A stretch of 64,000 bases of DNA from VXOI01 sp965261945 (GCA_965261945.1 CBDHEF010000002.1:1240001-1304000), one strand, 5' to 3'; positions 25,241 through 34,531 are shown, counted from the stretch's first letter. Program-made: numbers and translations. Notes: generated from the sequence alone by a model not told the origin.

Positions 25241-28200
25241 ATGACGGAGGCTATTAACGGGGGCCGACGCCGGTCGCGCGCACAGAGTTGGAGCTGGCGA
25301 ACGGTCGCCGCGTTCCTGCTGCTCACGACGTTGGCGCTGATGGCGACGCTGACGCCGGCGCAAGCGCAGACGGCGCCGGCGGCGCAAGAGGTTCCCCTCC
25401 GCTGGGGCCTGACTCCGTCCGGCCTCGGCCCGGGCGACGAGTTCCGGCTGCTGTTCATCAGCTCCACCTCGAGGCTTGCCACATCGGCCAACATCGCGGA
25501 CTACAACACCTTCGTCCAGAACCGCGCCGCCGCCGGGCATAAGGACATTCAGGGATACAGCAGCGGGTTCCGGGTCGTTGGCAGCACAGAGACGGTGGCC
25601 GCCCGCGACAACACGGACACCACCTACACACAGGCTGACAAGGGCGTCCCTATCTACTGGCTCGACGGAAACAAGGTCGCCGACAACTATGAGGATTTCT
25701 ACGACGGCAGTTGGGACGACAAGGTCAATCTCAAGAACGAGTGGGGGGGCGCCAGTAGCGCGACTTCCGTGTTCACAGGCAGCAGTCAAAACGGAACCCA
25801 AAACCAACCCCCTGGGTATTCGCTTTTTCTCGGCACAAGTGAACACTATATTGGGACTGGAAGACTGAATAAAGAAGGTGGCTATAGCCCGGTCGGCGAC
25901 CCTAGATCCTCTGGGCATAGGGAAGCTGCTCTTCCTTTCTACGGGCTCTCGCAGGTCTTTCGCGTTGCTCCGGTGCAAGATGTTCCCAGCAACTGGGGAC
26001 TGATCCCGTCCGGCCTTACCGGGGGCGACGAGTTCCGGCTGCTGTTCACGACCTCCCTCACGAGGGACGCCGAATCGTCCGGGATCGATGACTACAATAC
26101 CTTCGTCAAAGATCGCGCCGCCGCCGGGCACACCGCCATTCAGCCGTACAGCAACGGGGTCCAGCCGTACAGCAACGGGGTTCAGGTCGTTGGCAGCACC
26201 GGGACGGTGGCCGCCCGCGACAATACGGACACCACCTACACGGAGACCGACAAGGACAAGGGCGTCCCTATCTACTGGCTCGGCGGAAGCAAGGTCGCCG
26301 ACGACTATGAGGACTTCTACGACGGCGCTTGGGACGACGAGGTCAACCTCAAGAACGAGTTTGGGAAGCCCAGTAGCGCGACTTCCGTGTTCACCGGCAG
26401 CAATGACAACGGAACCACATTTAGTGACAGCTCTCTCGGCGCATCCGATGTTGGTATTGGAACCTTGAATCACGGCGCCAATGGCCCGCTCGCCGGCTCC
26501 ACTGACCTTAGCAGCGCTCGTCATGCTTTCTACGGGCTCTCGGAAGTCTTTCGCGTTGCTCTGGTGCAAGAGGTTCCCAGCAACTGGGCCCTGAAACCGT
26601 CCGGCCTCAACCCGGGCGAAGAGTTCCGGCTGTTGTTCATCACCTCCACCGAGAGAGGCGCCACATCGTCCGACATCGCGTACTACAACACCTTCGTCCA
26701 GGACCGCGCCCGCAACGGGCACACCGCCATTCAGCCGTACAGCAACGGGGTTCAGGTCGTTGGCAGCACCGGGACGGTGGCCGCCCGCGACAATACGGAC
26801 ACCACCGGCAGGGGCTTCCCTATCTACTGGCTCGGCGGAAGCAAGGTCGCCGAAGACTATGAGGACTTCTACGACGGCGCTTGGTTCAACGAGACAGCCC
26901 CCAAGAACGAGTCCGGGAGCCACACTGAAGCGGCTATCGTGTTCACCGGCAGCAATGACGACGGAACCACATTTAGTGACAGCTCTCTCGGCGCATCCGA
27001 TGTTGGTGTTGGAACCTTGAATCACGGCGCCAATGGCCCGCTCGCCGGCTCCACTGACCTTAGCAGCGCTCGTCATGCTTTCTACGGGCTCTCGGAGGTC
27101 TTTCGCGTCGAAAGGGAGCTAGACGCCCCGATATTCGCCGATGCCTGGGCAGAGCGCAGCGTGGCGGAGAACACCGCGGCGAAAGTCTCCGTGGGGGCGG
27201 TCATCCCTGCGGCGACGGACCCTAACGGCGATACCCTGATCTACACCCTGGAAGGCGCGGACGCGGCATCGTTCGCGTTCAACGCGATGACGCGGCAGAT
27301 CAGCACTCTGGCGGCGCTCAACTTCGAGACCAAACCGACGTACTTGATGACAGTCAAGGCTTCACACGAGGACGGCGTCCTCTCCGACACCATCAAAGTG
27401 GCCATCACCCTGACGGACGTGGCCGAGCAATCGGCGAAGCCGGATCGGCCGACGGGTTGGGCGGGTTCGACCACCAGCCTGGACGTGAGCTGGGTCAAGC
27501 CGGGGCTGAACGGCGGCCCCGAGATCACCGGCTACGAGGTGGAGTACTTTAGATGGATAACGGTGAATCGTGGCGAGTACTGGGGGGCGTGGCCGCACAG
27601 CGGCAACGGCCGGACCACGACGATCACGGGCCTGGCGGCGGAGAAGTCGTATGCGATCCGGGTGCGGGCGCTCAACGGCGAGACACCCAGCGAATGGTCG
27701 TCTGACAGCACTGTCTCCACTTTCCACCTTCCGCCGCCGCTGCCGGAGTTGGCGGAGGTGCCCAGCGACTGGGCCCTGATCCCGTCTGGCCTTACCGAGG
27801 GTGATGAGTTCCGGCTGCTGTTCATCAGCTCCACGTTTAGGGACGCCGAATCGTCCGAGATCGAGGACTACAACACCTTCGTCAAAGATCGCGCCGCCGC
27901 CGGGCACGCCGACATTCAGCCGTACAGCAGCGGGTTCCGGGCCGTTGGCAGCACAACGAAGGTGCCCGCCCGCGACAACACGGACACCACCTACACGGAC
28001 ACCGACAAGGGCGTCCCTATCTACTGGCTCGGCGGCGGCGAAAACAAGGTCGCTGACGACTATAAGGACTTCTACGACGGCAACTGGGACGACGAGAGCA
28101 ATCGCAAGACCGAGTCCGGGAGCGCCAGTGACCGGACTTCCGTTTTCACAGGCAGCAACCACAACGGAACCCCCCAGAACGGAAGGGCTCTCGGTGGCAC

Positions 28201-30790
28201 AACTGTTGCTCTTGGGCGCCCCAACCGTAACCCCGCGGGCCCGCTCAGCGGCGCTCACACTACCAATCAAACTACCAGTTTGCCCTTCTACGGCCTCTCA
28301 CAGGTCTTTCGCGTTGTTGCGACGAAAGAGTTTCCCAGCACCTCGGGCCTGATCCCGGACGGCCTCGGCCAAGGAGACGAGTTCCGGCTGCTGTTCATCA
28401 CCTCCAACAGGAGGGACGCCACATCGTCCGACATCGCGGACTACAACACCTTTGTGCAGGACCGCGCCGCCGCCGGGCATGCCGACATTCAGCCGTACAG
28501 CAACGGGTTCCGGGTCGTTGGCAGCACAGCGTCGGTGTCCGCCCGCGTCAACACCCGCACCATCTACAAGGCGTCCAACAAGGGCGTCCCTATCTACTGG
28601 CTCAACGGAAGCAAGGTCGCCGACAACTATGAGGATTTCTACGACGCCAGTTGGGACGACGAGACCGGCCCCAAGAATGAGTCCGGGACCGCCAGTAGCG
28701 CGATTATCGTGTTCACAGGCAGCAATGACAACGGAACCCCAGGCGATTCTAGTTCTTTCGGCGCATCCAATGTTCGTGTTGGAACCTTGAATCACACCCT
28801 CAATGACCCGCTCGCCGGCTCCTCTGAATCTAGCAGCGCTTCTCATGCTTTCTACGGGCTCTCGGAGGTCTTTAGCGTCGGATGGCCGGCATTCGCCGAG
28901 GAAACGGCGGCGCGCAGCGTGCCGGAGAACACCGCGGCGAACGTCCCCGTGGGGGCGGTCATCCCTGCGGCGACGGACCCTGACGGCGATACCCTGACCT
29001 ACACCTTGGAAGGCGCGGACGCGGCATCGTTCGCGTTCGACCCGATGACGCGGCAGATCAGCACTCTGGCGGCGCTCAACTTCGAGACCAAAGCGAAGTA
29101 CTCGGTGACGGTCAAGGCTTCGGACGCGATCCCCCTCTCCGACACCCTCAAAGTGACCATCAGGGTGACCGACGTGGCCGAGAAAACGGCGACACCGGCG
29201 GCGCCGACGGTGTCGGCGTCGGTTGGTTCGACCAACAGCCTGGACGTGAGCTGGGTCAAGCCGGGGCTGAACGGCGGCCCCGACATCATCAGGTACGAGG
29301 TGCAGTTCCGGGTGGAGAACACCGTGCCGTGGATCCCAGGGCCGATCGTCACCCGCGGCGTGTCCGCGTCGCTCACGGGCCTGGTGGCGGGCACGTCGTA
29401 TGAGGTACGGGTGCGGGCGCTCAACGGCGAGATAAACAGCGACTGGTCGCCGACGACCGCGTTCGCACTGCCCGCGCCGGAGCCAGCGCCGGGGTCAACG
29501 CCGGGGCCAACACCAGCGCCAACGCCAACACCAGCGCCAACGCCAACACCAGCGCCAACACCAGCGCCAACGGGAGGAGGCGGCGGCGGCAGCAGCGGGG
29601 GCGGCGGCGGCAGCAGCAGCGGCGGCGGCAGCAGCAGCGGGGGCGGCGGCGGGGGCGGCGGCGGGGGCGGCGGCGGCAGCAGCAGCGGGGCGCAGCTGAA
29701 CCAGAGGGCCACGTTCTCGGATGGTTCCACGACCAACCGCTCCATAGCCGAGAACGCGCCCGCCGGCGCGAACATCGGGGGCCCCGTCGCCGCCACCGAC
29801 CGCGAGGGCGACAGGTTGACCTACTCCCTGCTCGGGGCAGACGCCGAGTCCTTCGACATCGACCCCGCCACGGGGCAGCTGCTCACCAAAGCCCCACTGG
29901 ACTATGAGGTCACGTCCGCCTACTCCGTCATCGTGTCGGTCTCCGACGGCAAGAGCTCATCCGGCACAGAGAGCGACAGCCCGGACGACTCCGTTACGGT
30001 GACCATCGACGTCGAGAAGGTGGACGAGCCGGGCGCGGTCGCCCTGTCGTCCCACCAGCCCCAGGTCGCCGTCGCGCTGACGGCCACGCTCACGGACCTC
30101 GATGGCGGCCTCGCCGGCGTCGTCTGGCTGTGGGAGCGCTCTACCGGCCAGGACGACTGGACCGAGATCGACGGGGCGCGGACGGAGAGCTACACCCCGG
30201 TTATCGGCGACCTGAGCAGCTATCTGCGGGTCACGGCGTCCTACGCCGATGGCCACGGGCGGGGCAAGAGCGCGGGGGCCGTTACCGGCGACCCCGTGCT
30301 GACCAACACCGTCCCCCGGTTCCCCGGCCTGGACGCCGATGGGGGGATAACCATCGAGGTGGAGGAGGGCTCGGGCGACGCGGAGTCCGGCGGCGCCGGG
30401 GAGCCGGTTGCGGCCGCGGACCCCGACGGCGACACGCTCACCTACTCCGTGGGCGGGGACGACGCCGGGTCCTTCGGGATCGACGAGGCCACGGGGCAGC
30501 TGTGGAGCAAGGCCCCCCTCGACTACGAGACCCAGGCCGTTCACACGGTTGTCGTTTCAGTGCGCGACGGCAGGGACATCAACGGGAACCCGGATACGGC
30601 GGTGGACGCCGAAGTCACAGTGACCATCGCCGTCACCAACGTGGACCTCCCGGGCAAGGGCGGCGAATACGACACGGACAACAATGAGACAATCCATAGG
30701 GACGAGGCCCTGGCGGCCCTGGCCGATTATTACAGCGGAGCCATCAGCAAGGATGATGTGCTAACGATAATCCAACTCTACTTCGCCTGA
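25241..30790 (+). CDS. Giant exported multidomain repeat protein (cadherin-like, Fn3-like, dockerin-like)
   Basis: 1849 residues from the ATG at 25241. A signal peptide ends near residue 43 (ATLTPAQAQ). Five copies of an unnamed ~190-residue unit lie at about 50-245, 246-442, 443-624, 838-1025 and 1030-1213. Each runs VPS.W.L.PSGL..GDEFRLLF, DYNTFVQDRAAAGH, GVPIYWL.G.KVADDYEDFYD, VFTGS..NGT and FYGLS.VFRV. Cadherin-like repeats (AATDPDGDTLTYTLEGADAA) sit near 628-735, 1216-1315, 1486-1595 and 1690-1800, and Fn3-like domains near 735-828 and 1320-1410. A Pro-Thr linker (1411-1445) and a Gly-Ser linker (1446-1483) follow. The last 45 residues (YDTDNNETIHRDEALAAL and YYSGAISKDDVLTIIQLYF) look like a dockerin-type calcium-binding end. 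It is likely a surface adhesin or carbohydrate-binding scaffold; role inferred. Confidence 0.85.
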   Translation: MTEAINGGRRRSRAQSWSWRTVAAFLLLTTLALMATLTPAQAQTAPAAQEVPLRWGLTPSGLGPGDEFRLLFISSTSRLATSANIADYNTFVQNRAAAGHKDIQGYSSGFRVVGSTETVAARDNTDTTYTQADKGVPIYWLDGNKVADNYEDFYDGSWDDKVNLKNEWGGASSATSVFTGSSQNGTQNQPPGYSLFLGTSEHYIGTGRLNKEGGYSPVGDPRSSGHREAALPFYGLSQVFRVAPVQDVPSNWGLIPSGLTGGDEFRLLFTTSLTRDAESSGIDDYNTFVKDRAAAGHTAIQPYSNGVQPYSNGVQVVGSTGTVAARDNTDTTYTETDKDKGVPIYWLGGSKVADDYEDFYDGAWDDEVNLKNEFGKPSSATSVFTGSNDNGTTFSDSSLGASDVGIGTLNHGANGPLAGSTDLSSARHAFYGLSEVFRVALVQEVPSNWALKPSGLNPGEEFRLLFITSTERGATSSDIAYYNTFVQDRARNGHTAIQPYSNGVQVVGSTGTVAARDNTDTTGRGFPIYWLGGSKVAEDYEDFYDGAWFNETAPKNESGSHTEAAIVFTGSNDDGTTFSDSSLGASDVGVGTLNHGANGPLAGSTDLSSARHAFYGLSEVFRVERELDAPIFADAWAERSVAENTAAKVSVGAVIPAATDPNGDTLIYTLEGADAASFAFNAMTRQISTLAALNFETKPTYLMTVKASHEDGVLSDTIKVAITLTDVAEQSAKPDRPTGWAGSTTSLDVSWVKPGLNGGPEITGYEVEYFRWITVNRGEYWGAWPHSGNGRTTTITGLAAEKSYAIRVRALNGETPSEWSSDSTVSTFHLPPPLPELAEVPSDWALIPSGLTEGDEFRLLFISSTFRDAESSEIEDYNTFVKDRAAAGHADIQPYSSGFRAVGSTTKVPARDNTDTTYTDTDKGVPIYWLGGGENKVADDYKDFYDGNWDDESNRKTESGSASDRTSVFTGSNHNGTPQNGRALGGTTVALGRPNRNPAGPLSGAHTTNQTTSLPFYGLSQVFRVVATKEFPSTSGLIPDGLGQGDEFRLLFITSNRRDATSSDIADYNTFVQDRAAAGHADIQPYSNGFRVVGSTASVSARVNTRTIYKASNKGVPIYWLNGSKVADNYEDFYDASWDDETGPKNESGTASSAIIVFTGSNDNGTPGDSSSFGASNVRVGTLNHTLNDPLAGSSESSSASHAFYGLSEVFSVGWPAFAEETAARSVPENTAANVPVGAVIPAATDPDGDTLTYTLEGADAASFAFDPMTRQISTLAALNFETKAKYSVTVKASDAIPLSDTLKVTIRVTDVAEKTATPAAPTVSASVGSTNSLDVSWVKPGLNGGPDIIRYEVQFRVENTVPWIPGPIVTRGVSASLTGLVAGTSYEVRVRALNGEINSDWSPTTAFALPAPEPAPGSTPGPTPAPTPTPAPTPTPAPTPAPTGGGGGGSSGGGGGSSSGGGSSSGGGGGGGGGGGGGSSSGAQLNQRATFSDGSTTNRSIAENAPAGANIGGPVAATDREGDRLTYSLLGADAESFDIDPATGQLLTKAPLDYEVTSAYSVIVSVSDGKSSSGTESDSPDDSVTVTIDVEKVDEPGAVALSSHQPQVAVALTATLTDLDGGLAGVVWLWERSTGQDDWTEIDGARTESYTPVIGDLSSYLRVTASYADGHGRGKSAGAVTGDPVLTNTVPRFPGLDADGGITIEVEEGSGDAESGGAGEPVAAADPDGDTLTYSVGGDDAGSFGIDEATGQLWSKAPLDYETQAVHTVVVSVRDGRDINGNPDTAVDAEVTVTIAVTNVDLPGKGGEYDTDNNETIHRDEALAALADYYSGAISKDDVLTIIQLYFA
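29500..29690 (+). repeat. Low-complexity in-gene repeats (Pro-Thr-Ala, then Gly-Ser linker)
   Basis: CCAACACCAGCGCCAACG units repeat about four times (29504-29570), followed by GGCGGCGGCAGCAGC-type triplet repeats to about 29690. They encode a flexible linker between the second Fn3-like domain and the third cadherin-like domain. Such tracts are prone to length change. Confidence 0.85.
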
Positions 30791-30839
30791 TGATTCGATG
30801 GGCCGGAGGAGCGAAAACGGTAGTCAGAAGGAGCGAGCT

Positions 30840-31634
30840 TTGAATTGGAAAGCGTTGTCAGTGTTGGCGGTCGCCGTGGCGGCTGTTGGAGTCGTCGGGT
30901 TGCTACACCCCGCTCCCATAATTGAGGCGACGAACCACAGCGCCGTCCGGTTCCTCTCCGCGCCGTGGACGCTTCCGGGCGGCGCGCTGGAGGTCACGAT
31001 CACCGCCGCCGGATACGGCGGCTTCGGACAGGTCGTGGAGACGCTTCCCGACGGGTTCAGCTACGAAGGCTCCGACCTGTCCGAAACCGCGGTGTCGGTC
31101 GAAGGGCAGACCGTCGCCTTCACGCTGCTGGGGGACGAGCGTTTCACGTATACGGTCGCCGCCCCTGGCGCAAAGGGTTCTTACTCCTTCTCGGGAGTCG
31201 TGATGGACGCGGACAAAGCCGAGCAAGCAATTGGCGGCGATTCCAGCATCAGGGTCGGCCCTGCCCCCACCCCAACGCCGGAGCCTGCCCCCGCCACACC
31301 GATAGCGACGCCGACCGCCACGCCCATGCCGACCCCGACCGCTACGCCGACCGCCACGCCGATGCCGACCCCGACCGCCACCGCCCCGCCGATGCCGATG
31401 CCGACGCCGACCGCCACCGCCACCGCCCCGCCGATGCCGATGCCGACGCCGACGCCGACCGCCATTCCCACAGTCGCGCCTTCACCCGCCCCCACGTCGA
31501 TTCGTGTGCCACCGCTTCCGGTCCCGGAATCAGAAGAAGGCCTGCCACTAGGGTTGATTGCTCTGATAGGCGCGTCGGGGGCCGTCTTGGCGGTAGTCGT
31601 CGTCATTGTGTACATCCGCAGACGTCGGTGGTAG
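30840..31634 (+). CDS. Membrane-anchored secreted protein with a beta-domain and Pro-Thr linker
   Basis: About 264 residues from a TTG at 30840 with AAGGAG 6 bases upstream; an ATG at 30798 is an alternative. An N-terminal signal (VLAVAVAAVGVVGLL) is followed by a beta-rich domain (about residues 30-140: PGGALEVTITAAGYGGFGQV, VETLPDGFSYEGSDLSETAV, FTLLGDERFTYTVAAPGAKG). A 90-residue Pro-Thr-Ala-Met repeat linker comes next, then a C-terminal membrane helix (LIALIGASGAVLAVVVVIVY) ending in IRRRRW. The domain should be outside the membrane with the basic tail inside. It starts 49 bases after the giant repeat protein and is likely co-transcribed. Its sandwich-type domain could bind the neighbour's dockerin-like end; unproven. 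Confidence 0.75.
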   Translation: MNWKALSVLAVAVAAVGVVGLLHPAPIIEATNHSAVRFLSAPWTLPGGALEVTITAAGYGGFGQVVETLPDGFSYEGSDLSETAVSVEGQTVAFTLLGDERFTYTVAAPGAKGSYSFSGVVMDADKAEQAIGGDSSIRVGPAPTPTPEPAPATPIATPTATPMPTPTATPTATPMPTPTATAPPMPMPTPTATATAPPMPMPTPTPTAIPTVAPSPAPTSIRVPPLPVPESEEGLPLGLIALIGASGAVLAVVVVIVYIRRRRW

Positions 31635-31853
31635 GCCCTAAGTCCGCGTCGATAACGCCTTCCCCGCCATCATCTCACCCCAAAAGTTCAAGAGGAAGGT
31701 GTTCATCAGGTCGTTCGCCAAGGAAGGTGATGCTGAGGCCCGGCAAGGCAGTCATCCACGACGCTATCCCCACCCCGATGGACAACGGCATCGGCAGCGC
31801 GGACATCGCAGAGATCGCCCTCAGCTGCCAGGTTATGCAATCAGTGCACCATA

Positions 31854-32160
31854 TTGCAGCAGGCCCGGGCCCTGCAGCAGGGCGAGGCCTTTGGCGAGTA
31901 CCGGCAGCGGCGCGTGGTGGTGGAGCGTCGGCTGGCGCGGCTGGTCCAACCGGGGATCCTCCGCCAGTCCCGCTGCTTCCAGTCCCGCTGCTTCGGGCGC
32001 GCCAAGACGAAATTCCAACTGTACCTGGCGGCCACGGTGGCCAACCTGACCCTGGTGGACGCCAAGGCCGGCCTGCCGGCCAACACCGGCGGCGGTTCCA
32101 GCGTCGGCCGCGCCCTCCGTGCCGGGACCATCCGTTCCGCCCTTGAGATCGTCCCTGCGC
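31854..32160 (+). pseudogene. C-terminal remnant of a DDE transposase
   Basis: The frame reads GEAFGEYRQRRVVVERRLAR, then GRAKTKFQLYLAATVANLTL and VDAKAGLPAN, the usual C-terminal end of IS1182-like or related DDE transposases. An in-frame 15-bp tandem duplication (CAGTCCCGCTGCTTC twice, near 31970-31999) doubles QSRCF. No catalytic domain remains nearby. Upstream bases 31635-31853 show only fragmentary coding. Confidence 0.55.
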
Positions 32161-32253
32161 GGCTCGGTCAAATCCTGCCCCTGGCCTTGCTTGCGTCGGC
32201 CTCACTGCCGGAATACATCTCACCAAACAGGGCTTTCCAGCCAGATTTCCAGG

Positions 32254-32457
32254 GATGCTTTCCCCACCGTGTTCAATGACGCCACCGGCGAGCGGCAACG
32301 GGCCGTGACCCCGCCCTGGCGCTTCTCCGGGACCCCGGCCCGCATAGACGAGTGGACTCCGACCCTGGGACAGCACAACCTGGACATGTTTCCCGGCTTC
32401 CTGGGCCTCCTGCCCGATGAAGTGCGGGAACTGGAGCAGGCGCAAGTCATCTGGTAA
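32254..32457 (+). pseudogene. C-terminal fragment of a CaiB/BaiF-type CoA-transferase
   Basis: The frame AFPTVFNDATGERQRAVTPP, then RFSGTPARIDEWTPTLGQHN and LGLLPDEVRELEQAQVIW to a stop has the layout of the last 65 residues of family III CoA-transferases (PV.FS.TPA....P.LGQH, then a helical tail). Nothing of the N-terminal Rossmann part or catalytic Asp region is present. A deletion joined it to the transposase remnant upstream. Confidence 0.5.
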
Positions 32458-32553
32458 GGCCCCATAGGATGATGCAAATTCCCGGCGGCGCAGTTATCAT
32501 TGCCAGAGCGATTTCACAAAGTATTTATTCGAGCGACGACTTCGGAGGTAACT

Positions 32554-33210
32554 ATGGCGAAGAAAGGCGCCGGTCTGATGATTGTTTGGGCCGACATTCC
32601 TGCTGAAATGGAAGACGATTTCAACCGCTGGTATAACGAGGAGCACCTTGCCGAGCTGCTATCGGTGCCCGGTGTGCTCAGCGCGGCCCGCTACGAAGCC
32701 ACCAGCAGCGGCCCCAAGCACATGGCGGTCTATGAACTGGAGAGCCCGGCTGTGGTGGAGAGCGATGCTTTCAAGAGCCGCCCGCGGACGGAGTGGGGCC
32801 AGCGGGTCAGCCCCAGCATCATCGGCGCCAACTTCATGAACAACGTCTACGAGATGATTCACCCGGCGGGCCTTTCGGACGACATCGCCAACGGCGACAT
32901 GGCCCCCGCGCTCCAGATTGGACGGATGGACGTTCCCGCCGCCAACGACTCCGAATGGAATGATTGGTATTCGGGCGTCTACGTGCCCAACTACGAGAAG
33001 GCTCCCGGCTGCATCCGGGGCAGGCGCTGGAAGGCCGTGCGTGGGGCGCCCTCCTATGCCACGGTTTACGAGTTCGAGAACGAAAAGGTATCGCAGACCG
33101 AGGAGTGGCTGCGTCAGCGGGACATCCACCCCGACAACCAGCGGATGCGGGACATCATGACCCACGCCGCCGGTTCGCCCGGCATCTGGAAGAAGACTTT
33201 CCAGTTGTAG
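32554..33210 (+). CDS. Tandem dimeric alpha/beta-barrel (EthD/ABM-like) protein
   Basis: 218 residues from the ATG at 32554, which has CGGAGG upstream. Two ferredoxin-like halves align: MIVWADIPAEMEDDFNRWYN followed by EEHLAELLSVPGVLSAARYE, and ALQIGRMDVPAANDSEWNDW followed by VPNYEKAPGCIRGRRWKAV. The W(Y)N-EEH and W(Y)S-x-VPN positions are equivalent. Both halves have the strand ending in YELES or VYEFENE. Single-chain tandem forms occur in catabolic clusters of this kind; no catalytic function can be assigned. Confidence 0.75.
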   Translation: MAKKGAGLMIVWADIPAEMEDDFNRWYNEEHLAELLSVPGVLSAARYEATSSGPKHMAVYELESPAVVESDAFKSRPRTEWGQRVSPSIIGANFMNNVYEMIHPAGLSDDIANGDMAPALQIGRMDVPAANDSEWNDWYSGVYVPNYEKAPGCIRGRRWKAVRGAPSYATVYEFENEKVSQTEEWLRQRDIHPDNQRMRDIMTHAAGSPGIWKKTFQL

Positions 33211-33289
33211 GCAGCCGTCTTGTAGACAGCCGTCCGTAACTGGAAGGCATCACAAACCCCGGCTGCGAAATTCCCTGCGGAGACCTCGT

Positions 33290-34249
33290 ATGGCGACTGG
33301 CGTGCAGCGACAGGGCGACGACAACCATCAAGGGGACAGCGCCGCTGGCCGTAACAGCATGATTCTCGCGCTGGCGCTGATAGTCGGCATCATGGTCGCA
33401 GAGATCATCGGCGGCGCGCTGTCCCGCAGCTTGGCGCTACTTGCTGATGCCGGGCTTATGTTGGCCACCGGCTCCGCGATAGCCATCGCGCTGTTTACGG
33501 CTTGGGCCGAAAGCCGCCCCGCATCCATCGAACGCACCTTTGGCTACCACCGGGCGGAGGTGATGGGCGCTATGCTGGGGGCGTTGGCCCTGTGGCTGGT
33601 TGCCGCCTGGGTGCTGTTTGAGTCCATCATCCGGCTTCGAGGCCATTCCGATCTGGACATTGACAGCGGATTGATGCTGATCATGGGCATCGTGGGGCTG
33701 GTCGTCAATTTCCTGGCCTCGCTGGTTCTGCGGCTGGGGTCCCGGCGCAACCGGAGAGCGGACGACGCCTTCCGGCATTTGATTTCGGATTTCCTGGGGT
33801 CTGTGGGAGTGGTTGCCGCGGCGGCGCTGGCGCGGTTTAACGACTGGACGATTGCCGACCCGCTGGTTTCCATAGGCATCGCGGCGCTCATTGCCGCCAG
33901 TTCCTGGCGCCTGATCCTGAAAGTGTTCCATGCCATTATGGAGGGAACGCCGGGGAGCTTGGACCTGTACCAGCTTTGCGCCGACATCGAGGATGTGCTA
34001 GGCGTGACCCTGATCCACGACGTTCACGCCTGGAGCATTTCGGAGGACTATCACGCTTTTACTGCCCACGTGGTTCTCGAAACGGGCTTCACAGCAAACA
34101 CCGATGAGTTACTCACCGAAATGCGCCGGATTGTCTACGCCAAACACCAGGTAAGCCATTTGACTGTGCAATTCGAGGAATCTGCATCCGATTGCCTTGA
34201 AGCCCATCACCTCGGCCACCTGGAGGCCAGGTCACGGTTTGACGGCTGA
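33290..34249 (+). CDS. Cation diffusion facilitator (CDF) transporter with altered TM2 metal site
   Basis: 319 residues, about six membrane helices (first near residue 24) and a C-terminal cytoplasmic ferredoxin-like domain (from about 225, with LIHDVHAWSISEDYHAFTAH). TM5 keeps the metal motif HLISDFLGSVGVV (HxxxD). In TM2 the normal ADAxHMLxD reads ADAGLMLATGSAI, so His and the second Asp are missing while the first Asp remains. CDF proteins exchange Zn, Co, Mn or Fe for protons through the site formed by TM2 and TM5. With half the ligands altered, different ion preference, a regulatory role or loss of function are all possible. A single gene, with the ATG at 33290. Confidence 0.85.
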   Translation: MATGVQRQGDDNHQGDSAAGRNSMILALALIVGIMVAEIIGGALSRSLALLADAGLMLATGSAIAIALFTAWAESRPASIERTFGYHRAEVMGAMLGALALWLVAAWVLFESIIRLRGHSDLDIDSGLMLIMGIVGLVVNFLASLVLRLGSRRNRRADDAFRHLISDFLGSVGVVAAAALARFNDWTIADPLVSIGIAALIAASSWRLILKVFHAIMEGTPGSLDLYQLCADIEDVLGVTLIHDVHAWSISEDYHAFTAHVVLETGFTANTDELLTEMRRIVYAKHQVSHLTVQFEESASDCLEAHHLGHLEARSRFDG

Positions 34250-34531
34250 ACTGCATAATTCGCCGCCAAGTAGATTCTCTCCTGTAAATCGCCCAATATG
34301 ACTCTGCTGAAAATCGGCACGAAGGCCACGATCACGGCGCCCACAAATCACCACGCCGGGCGCTTGGAGGCTGGGGCTCGTTCCGCAAGATAAAGAGAGA
34401 GGGCGGGCGGGCGCTGAGCCGGTCAAGAGTTCTGAAACGCGCCGTGCGCAGACTGCCGCGGCGCGTTATACTGGAAGTATGGTTCTCCGCACTCAACACC
34501 TTTACATCTGCGCCGGAACACAGGGCCTGCC
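34250..34531. other. Intergenic region before the oxidase-assembly genes
   Basis: 282 bases with no supported gene. A GC-rich inverted repeat lies near 34439-34468 (GCGCCGTGCG and CCGCGGCGCG), close before a TTATACT sequence that could be a -10 element for the genes at 34532-36081. I saw no matching -35. Confidence 0.35.

Noticed and set aside
25199..27076. A 625-codon open frame on the minus strand opposite the giant repeat protein
   Set aside because: It is a shadow of the GC-rich repeat gene. Its repetitive sequence mirrors the plus-strand repeats, and it has no ribosome site, no domain and no start context.
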